Origin: Streptomyces hygroscopicus | GTDB taxonomy: Bacteria > Actinomycetota > Actinomycetes > Streptomycetales > Streptomycetaceae | NCBI GenBank assembly: GCA_002021875.1 | Contig: CP018627.1 | Location: 11,160,001-11,224,000 of the forward strand | Length of the DNA stretch: 64,000 nt | Direction of reading: 5' to 3' | In this document: in pieces, positions 59,246-64,000 of the stretch | Numbering within the stretch: position 1 is the stretch's first letter | Layout of the letters: each line of letters opens with the position of its first letter | Notes under the pieces: generated by a model | Seen by the model: only the letters and a program-made list of their open reading frames with translations | The model's database searches: none | What the model was told of the DNA's origin: nothing | Program-made: the position numbers and the translations under genes

Positions 59246-59910
59246 TGGGCCGACTCCGCCCAGTACGCCTGCAGGGCGCCGCTGCTGTTCTCCCAGGCCG
59301 CGTGCAGCCCTTCCTGGCCGCCGTCGATATGGGCCGTGATCTGCCGGGCCAGCTCCTCCGCGTCCCCGTCGGCCAGCGCCTGGACCATCGCGGCGTGCTC
59401 GTGGTGGACCCGGCCGTACGCCGAGGTGCCGTGGACGTAGAACCGGGAGTACGGCTCCAGCCGGTGGTACATCTGCGAGATGATCTCGTAGCGCATGGGC
59501 AGCCGGGACAGCCGGTACATGTCCAGGTGGAAGGCGAGGTTCGTGCGCGACCAGACGTCGGCGCCGGTCCCGGCAGCCTGCTCTATCGCGGTGGCCATCT
59601 CGTCGAACCGGCTGATGTCGCGCCGGGAGACCCGCTCGGTGACGTGCTCGGCGAAGCTCGGCTCGATCAGCCGCCGCAGGTTGTAGATCTCGTCGATCTC
59701 GTCCAGGTCCAGCACCGTCACGAACGTGCCGCGGCCCGGGGTCGAGCGCAGCAGGCCTTCGCTCGCGAGGGTGCGCATGGCCTCCCGCAGCGGGATGCGG
59801 CTCACTCCGAAACGGTCGGCGAGTTCGTCCTGGACCAGTCGGTGACCCGGCGGGTAGACGCCCTCGACGATCAGCCGGCGCAGCTCGGTTGTGAGCGCGT
59901 CCGGCGCCAT
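59242..59910 (-). CDS. GntR/FadR-family regulator of the pxp operon
   Basis: A 222-aa FCD-type GntR regulator from the ATG at 59910. ATGs at 59946 and 59970 are in frame but lie within or beyond the palindrome at 59946-59958, so are less likely. The winged HTH is LVQDELADRFGVSRIPLREAMRTLASEGLL. The C-terminal FCD domain has metal-binding-type Asp/His residues (LAFHLDMYRLS, RVHHEHAAMVQAL). As first gene of the operon it probably represses the operon and is released by 5-oxoproline, glutamate or a related acid. Confidence 0.9.
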   Translation of the reverse strand: MAPDALTTELRRLIVEGVYPPGHRLVQDELADRFGVSRIPLREAMRTLASEGLLRSTPGRGTFVTVLDLDEIDEIYNLRRLIEPSFAEHVTERVSRRDISRFDEMATAIEQAAGTGADVWSRTNLAFHLDMYRLSRLPMRYEIISQMYHRLEPYSRFYVHGTSAYGRVHHEHAAMVQALADGDAEELARQITAHIDGGQEGLHAAWENSSGALQAYWAESAQ

Positions 59911-59945
59911 GGCGTCACCGCGACGACCTCTGTCTTCTCGGTTCA

Positions 59946-59958
59946 TATACCGTGTATA
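59946..59958. promoter_or_regulatory. GntR operator-like palindrome
   Basis: TATAC-CGT-GTATA, a perfect inverted repeat in an AT-rich spot 35 bp upstream of the chosen GntR start. FadR/FCD repressors typically bind short palindromes like this in their own promoter. Confidence 0.65.
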
Positions 59959-60087
59959 CAGTGGATGCACAGCAGGGGTGAAGGGGTTCGACCGCAGGAA
60001 ATCCGGCTTTTACCCGACCGAAATCGGCCACCTTCCCCCGAGGCGGGGTGTTCCGCGACGAGGCTGCCGGCCCTTGCGGCCTCCGGG

Positions 60088-60240
60088 TCGGCGCTGTCCA
60101 CGCCGACACGCTCGCTGCCCGGCACGGCCTCCACCACTGGCAGGGAGAGGCGGGAGACCCGGCCGGTGCCGCGGAAGGCTTCACCACGCTGCTGCGCCAC
60201 ACCCGGCGGACTGGACCCCGACCACGCCGGGACCGACTGC
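60088..60240 (+). pseudogene. TPR-repeat remnant
   Basis: In the gene-free stretch 59971-60339, about 40 residues on the plus strand (HADTLAARHGLHHWQGEAGD followed by PAGAAEGFTTLLRHTRRT) match the 42-residue tetratricopeptide repeats of streptomycete NB-ARC/kinesin-light-chain-like proteins. The next piece, LDPDHAGTD, continues in another frame. No start or further repeats are left. It is a tiny decayed fragment. Confidence 0.55.
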
Positions 60241-60339
60241 GGACCCATGGCTTCTTACGATGTGCCGCCCGACACCCCGCGACGACTCGGCTGCCGATGA
60301 GGAATCGCGATCCGATCGCTGAGCAGCGGAGCCGGCCGC

Positions 60340-61507
60340 TCAGGTGCTCTGCGGCTTGCTCCGCAGCGTGACCAGGTCTTCCGCGCCGTCCAGGTCTGCT
60401 ACTACCTGACCGGCGTCCGCGCCGACCGCGATGACGTGCCCGTATCGGGATCGCGTCTGGTAGGCGTGTGGGGGCAGCCAGAGATTCGTCCCCGCAGCGA
60501 CGGCGCCGAGGGCTTCGCGGATCGTGGGGCCGAACCGGTCGTCGTGTACGACGGTGTCGACCACCTCGCAGCCGGCGGCCGGATAGAGGAATCGGATGGC
60601 GGCGGTGCGTCGGAGGACAGCATGCCCAACCGCGGAATGAAGTCCCCGCCGATGCGGGCGTTGCCAGCCTCGGGCCGCGGCTGGTCAGCTTGAATTCGGT
60701 GTGAGTGGCGCCCTCGGTGAGGCCGATGCCCTTGTGCACCAGGTCCAGCTGGCCGAGCAGCGCGGCGTCGTCGAACAGCGGGTCGTCCGCGTCGACGGTG
60801 TGCCCCGTCTCCTCGAAGAAGGGGGCGAATCCGGTCCTTTTGCGCGCGATCACCAACGGTGTGCAGACGCCTTGGCTGATCACCGCGTCGATGCTGATCT
60901 CCGGTCCGGTGAGGAACTCTTCGACCAGGACGTCTTCCTCGTACCGGGGAATGCCGGGCCAGACCGCTCCGCTCGCGGTCGCGTACGCGTCGGAGACCGC
61001 CGTCGGGTCGTCGACTCGCAGTACGCCGAGGCTGCCGGCCAGTCCGCGGGCCTTGACCACGACCGGGTAGCCGATCTCCTCGGCCGCGGCCACCGCCTCT
61101 TCGGCGGAGGCCACCGTGCGCGAGATCGGCTGCGGTACTCCGGCGGCGTCGAGGACCGCTCTGCTGCTGGCCTTGTCCCGGCAGGTCTGTACCGTCTCCG
61201 GCGGATTGCCGGGAAGGCCGAGTTCCTCGGCGACCCTTGCGACCGGGCACACCAGCGACTCGTCGAAGGTCCGCACGCCACGCGCCGGGAAGGACGCCGT
61301 GACCTGGCGTGCCACGGCGATCAGGGCGTCCGCGTCGAGGGTGTCCGCGACCGTGACGCCCTCGACGTAATCGTGCGGCCAGGTCGAGTCGGCCGAGTCG
61401 ATCAGCCATAGCCTGAAGTGTGGTCGTAGGGCGGCGAACAGGTATGCGCGGTAGTGGCGATTCCCGCTGCCGACGAGCAGCAGTGGCGGACGGTTCGGTG
61501 CGGTCAT
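60340..61507 (-). pseudogene. ATP-grasp ligase with two internal deletions
   Basis: From the ATG at 61507 (GGAAAGGA upstream) an ATP-grasp carboxylate-amine ligase-type protein runs well for ~270 residues (PPLLLVGSGNRHYRAYLFAA, GYPVVVKARGLAGSLGVLRV, VLVEEFLTGPEISIDAVI). At about 60675 a short deletion removes the residues before NARIGGDFIPRLGML and shifts frame. At about 60610 a larger deletion follows, and the C-terminus (IRFLYPAAGCEVVDTVVHDD to LRSKPQST, stop at 60340) is in a third frame. The ATP-grasp catalytic Asn-rich end is therefore disrupted. It may have joined an amino acid in a specialised-metabolite pathway, next to a thioesterase-like gene and a Mur-type ligase. Confidence 0.83.
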
Positions 61508-61575
61508 GGGGTCCTTTCCAGTGTCACGGCCGGGGCTCACCCTTACGGCCAGGGCGGTGCCGGTCATCGGGTTCG

Positions 61576-62217
61576 TCAACGGTCGAACGTCTGATGAAGC
61601 CACTCGCGGATCCCGGTGGTGAACGCCTCCACCTGTTCGTAGGGCAGCTCTTCGTGATTTCCGGGGATGTCCACCGCGTCGTGCGGCTGTGGCCAGGTCG
61701 AGCGCCAGTCGTCGGTGGCGCCGTCGGTGCGCATCAGCGGCATCGGGTCCAGCGCTCGCACCAGCAGGGTGGGAACCGGCAGCGGACTCGGCCGCCAGTC
61801 GCTCTCCACCAGCATCCTGTTGTAGGCGCCCATGGCCGCCAGGGGGTGTCGCCCGTGAGTTCCTCGAACTGCACGCCGGCTCGCGTCACCCGGCTGGCGG
61901 GCAGGTCCAGCAACCAGTCCTGCGACGAGTTCGCCTCCGTCACCGGATAGGTGTCGCCCAGCACCAGGCCGGCGGGCGGGCTGCCCAGCTCGATCGACTT
62001 GGCGGCGACGGCCTGCGCGGTGCACCCGCCGATGGAGTGCCCGAGGAGCGCGATCCGCAGGTCGCCGAACTGGGCACGTACGGTCTCGGCGTGCATCGCG
62101 ACGAGCGTGTCCCAATCGCGCGGCACCACCTCACCGGCGACCAGCCCCGGGTACTGGATCTCGAACATGTCGCGCTCGCCGTCGAAGCAGGGCGCGAACT
62201 TTGCCGCTTGATGTGTG
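61576..62217 (-). pseudogene. Thioesterase-like alpha/beta hydrolase, truncated and frameshifted
   Basis: The frame from about 62217 encodes FDGERDMFEIQYPGLVAGEV, the nucleophile elbow LLGHSIGGCTAQAVA and FEELTGDTP. At a CCCCC run (61845 region) the frame is lost. One base less brings in LAAMGAYNRMLVESDWRPSP, LLVRALDPMPL and DIPGNHEELPYEQVEAF with the likely catalytic His, ending at 61576. The N-terminal 50 or so residues typical of PKS/NRPS thioesterases are missing, with no start codon in place. It looks like a dead or damaged thioesterase of a biosynthetic locus. The one-base shift alone could be a sequencing error. Confidence 0.72.
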
Positions 62218-62766
62218 CGGCGCGCTCTCGTGGCGCACGCGTCAAGGGGGGCTACAGATCGCGCTGGTCCGCCAGCGGGCCGAACCGCTCGGTCGCTCAG
62301 CCGGCTGGGTTTTCCGCCGCGTCGTAGACGGTGGCGAGCGGCCCACCGGCCCGGCTGCGCCCCGGCGGCGGGTTTCGAGCCGCTCGAGTGAACGTACACT
62401 CGGCTCATGGGTCGCACACGTGCCGTGAGGGAGTGCCTGCAGCAGGCCACCGGTGCGCTGTGCCCGGCCGCTTCGGGTCCGGCAGCCGTCGGCTTGGCGA
62501 CCGCGGCTGACGCCCGGGCGCCACAGACCGGCCGCAGCGCGTTGCACGGCCACGGCTAGCGATTCTCACGGCACCTGCCCTGGCTCGCCGCACTTCCGAG
62601 AACACCGCAGGACATCGCCTGCCGGGCTGAGCTGTCGCGTCCGGCTCTCATCGGGCATGTCCCCGCCCACCGCTCCACGTCATCACCGCAGCTTCCGGCG
62701 CTCCGTCGGTGCTGCCGCCTGGCGACGGCCGCGCGACCGGGCCGAGCCACCTTCGAAGGGATCATT
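62218..62766. other. Decayed intergenic stretch with palindrome and possible TetR remnant
   Basis: No intact gene. From the ATG at 62407 a 49-codon frame (MGRTRAVRECLQQATGALC then AAVGLATAADARAPQTG) faintly resembles the start of a TetR regulator, but it lacks a proper HTH. An inverted repeat sits 5 bp before it. The rest shows no recognisable coding sequence. Confidence 0.35.
62385..62402. promoter_or_regulatory. Palindrome before possible TetR remnant
   Basis: CGAGTG-AACGTA-CACTCG, a perfect 6-6-6 inverted repeat. It has the look of a TetR operator and ends 4 bp before the ATG at 62407. Confidence 0.5.
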
Positions 62767-64000
62767 GTGAAGCTGAGTGAGCTGCTGGCCGGGCACGACC
62801 ACCACATTCTCCAGGGCGACCCGGAGACGACGTGGATCACCGCGGGCACGACCTTCGATGCCGGCCGGGTAACGCCGGGTTCGCTGTTCATCGCGGTGCC
62901 CGGGCACCGTGGAGGCGGTCCCGGCTCCGTCGGACCGGCCCTCGCGCGCGGCGCGGCGGCGGTACTTGTCGACGGCGGGGCACCCGATCTTCCGATGTCG
63001 GCGGCGGGTGTGTGCGCCGTGCGGGTGCCGGATACCCGGACGGCAGCCGCGGTCGTCGCCTCCCGCTATTTTGGCGAGCCGGGGCGGCAGATGGACATGG
63101 TGGCGATCACCGGCACCAACGGGAAGACGTCGGTGTCGTACATGGTCGAGTCAGTGTTGCGGCTCTCCGAGGGCGCGACGGTGGGGGTCATCGGGACGGC
63201 CGGCAGCCGGATCGGCGACGAGCCGATCTTGATGCCGAGGTCGGTACTGACCACGCCTGAGTCGCCGGATTTGCAGTACCTGCTGGGCTGTATGCGCGAC
63301 CGCGGGGCCGGCAGCGTGGTACTGGAGGCCACGTCGATGGCCCTGCTGACGCACCGGGTGGACTGCGCGTTCATCGACGTCGGGGTCTTCACCAATCTGA
63401 CGCAGGATCATCTGGACGATCATGGAACGATGGAGAACTACCGGGACGCCAAGCTTCGCCTGTTCCAGGGCCGGTGCCGGCGCGCGGTGGTCAACGCCGA
63501 CGATCCGGTGGGCGCCGGGATCCAGACGATGATGCCCGGCGCGGTCACCACCTACGGCATCGACACCGAGGCGGCGGACTACCGGGCCACCGAGCTCACC
63601 GTGGATGCTTCCGGCACGCGGTTCGTCCTGCACCACGACGGCCGCAAGTATCCGGCGGCGATTCCCGTACCGGGCCGGTATTCGGTGGCCAACGCGCTGG
63701 CCACCGTGGCGGCCTGCCACGCCCTGGGGCACGACCTGGGCGGCCTGGTCGCCGCGCTCGACCGGATGCCCCCGGTCCCGGGCCGGTTCGAACGCTTTCA
63801 GACCCCGCGCGGCACATCGGTGATCGTGGACTACGCCCACTCACCGGACTCCCTGGACAAGGTCCTGACCACCATCCGGGGCTTCGCCCCCGGCGGTGTC
63901 ATCACCGTCTTCGGCTGTGGCGGGGACCGTGACACCACCAAGCGGGCCGAAATGGGGGAGATTGCCGGGACCCACTCCGACCTGTGCATCCTCACCTCCG
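62767..64000 (+). CDS. MurE-like UDP-MurNAc-peptide ligase paralogue (3' partial)
   Basis: The GTG at 62767 follows GAAGGGA, and the frame is open to the window end (411 codons), lacking roughly the last 70-90 residues. It is a Mur ligase: N-terminal Rossmann-like UDP-binding part, ATP P-loop GTNGKT at residues 116-121, TTPESPDLQYLL, DYAHSPDSLDKVL and FGCGGDRDTTKRAEMG. It differs from normal MurE at the site usually reading E-V-S-S-H-A-L. Here it is E-A-T-S-M-A-L, with Met191 in place of His. The segment that decides the added amino acid lies beyond the window. Beside ATP-grasp and thioesterase remnants it is more likely a specialised-metabolism paralogue than the housekeeping enzyme. Confidence 0.87.
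   Translation, partial: MKLSELLAGHDHHILQGDPETTWITAGTTFDAGRVTPGSLFIAVPGHRGGGPGSVGPALARGAAAVLVDGGAPDLPMSAAGVCAVRVPDTRTAAAVVASRYFGEPGRQMDMVAITGTNGKTSVSYMVESVLRLSEGATVGVIGTAGSRIGDEPILMPRSVLTTPESPDLQYLLGCMRDRGAGSVVLEATSMALLTHRVDCAFIDVGVFTNLTQDHLDDHGTMENYRDAKLRLFQGRCRRAVVNADDPVGAGIQTMMPGAVTTYGIDTEAADYRATELTVDASGTRFVLHHDGRKYPAAIPVPGRYSVANALATVAACHALGHDLGGLVAALDRMPPVPGRFERFQTPRGTSVIVDYAHSPDSLDKVLTTIRGFAPGGVITVFGCGGDRDTTKRAEMGEIAGTHSDLCILTS

Noticed and set aside
59915..61603. Single 562-aa minus-strand protein
   Set aside because: Only the first ~350 residues are ATP-grasp. After the first deletion the frame is an Arg/Pro-rich shadow, while the true C-terminus is in other frames.

Overview
The window is high-GC actinobacterial DNA and most resembles a Streptomyces chromosome. 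Signs are G/C-ending codons, many GTG starts, 4-bp ATGA/GTGA gene overlaps, abundant TetR, ROK, LacI, GntR and MarR regulators, a TPR remnant and secreted IPT/TIG proteins. I saw no rRNA, tRNA, CRISPR array or intact insertion sequence. About 45 genes look intact. An unusual number are truncated, fused or frameshifted, mainly at 31.7-41.8 kb and 60.0-62.6 kb.

The left edge (1-5.9 kb) holds the 3' end of an ABC exporter gene, a short zinc alcohol dehydrogenase, a Tat-exported barrel protein and a NarL-type two-component pair. From 5.9 to 30.3 kb lies a catabolic island with three regulatory blocks. Block A (5.9-10.4 kb) has MaoC, acyl-CoA synthetase, amidohydrolase and SDR genes opposite a MarR gene, with palindromes between them. 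Block B (10.5-18.8 kb) has a TetR regulator, twin operators, then aldehyde dehydrogenase, acyl-CoA dehydrogenase, SSS transporter, enoyl-CoA hydratase and a fused two-domain CaiB/BaiF CoA-transferase. Its substrate is unknown. Block C (18.9-30.3 kb) matches in gene content and partly in order the KstR2 regulon of Mycobacterium and Rhodococcus, which degrades the steroid C/D-ring intermediate HIP: ipdF, kstR2, fadA6, ipdC, ipdB, ipdA, echA20, two SDRs and two acyl-CoA dehydrogenases. Two near-identical 18-bp sites, each one mismatch from the KstR2 consensus as I recall it, sit in its two divergent promoters.

From 30.4 to 41.8 kb the DNA is eroded. A ROK regulator faces an out-of-frame fusion of two sugar-permease fragments. 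An MFS transporter lacks its N-terminal half. An IS5-family transposase is broken. Two TIG genes carry single-base homopolymer frameshifts. Fragments of a DpdA-like protein and a desaturase follow. Intact among them are a Gfo/Idh/MocA oxidoreductase, two TetR regulators, a DUF1772 protein and a TIG plus ice-binding-domain protein.

From 41.8 to 49.9 kb is a sugar-uptake operon (solute-binding protein, two permeases, GH36-like glycosidase, LacI) opposite a secreted glycosidase-like protein. Then come an S33 peptidase, a TetR/quinone-oxidoreductase pair with a perfect palindrome, and a 5-oxoproline block (GntR, pxpA, pxpB, pxpC, VOC, MHS transporter, DUF1445). The right edge holds remnants of what may have been a peptide-type biosynthetic locus (ATP-grasp with two deletions, frameshifted thioesterase-like hydrolase) and an open MurE-like ligase gene running off the window.
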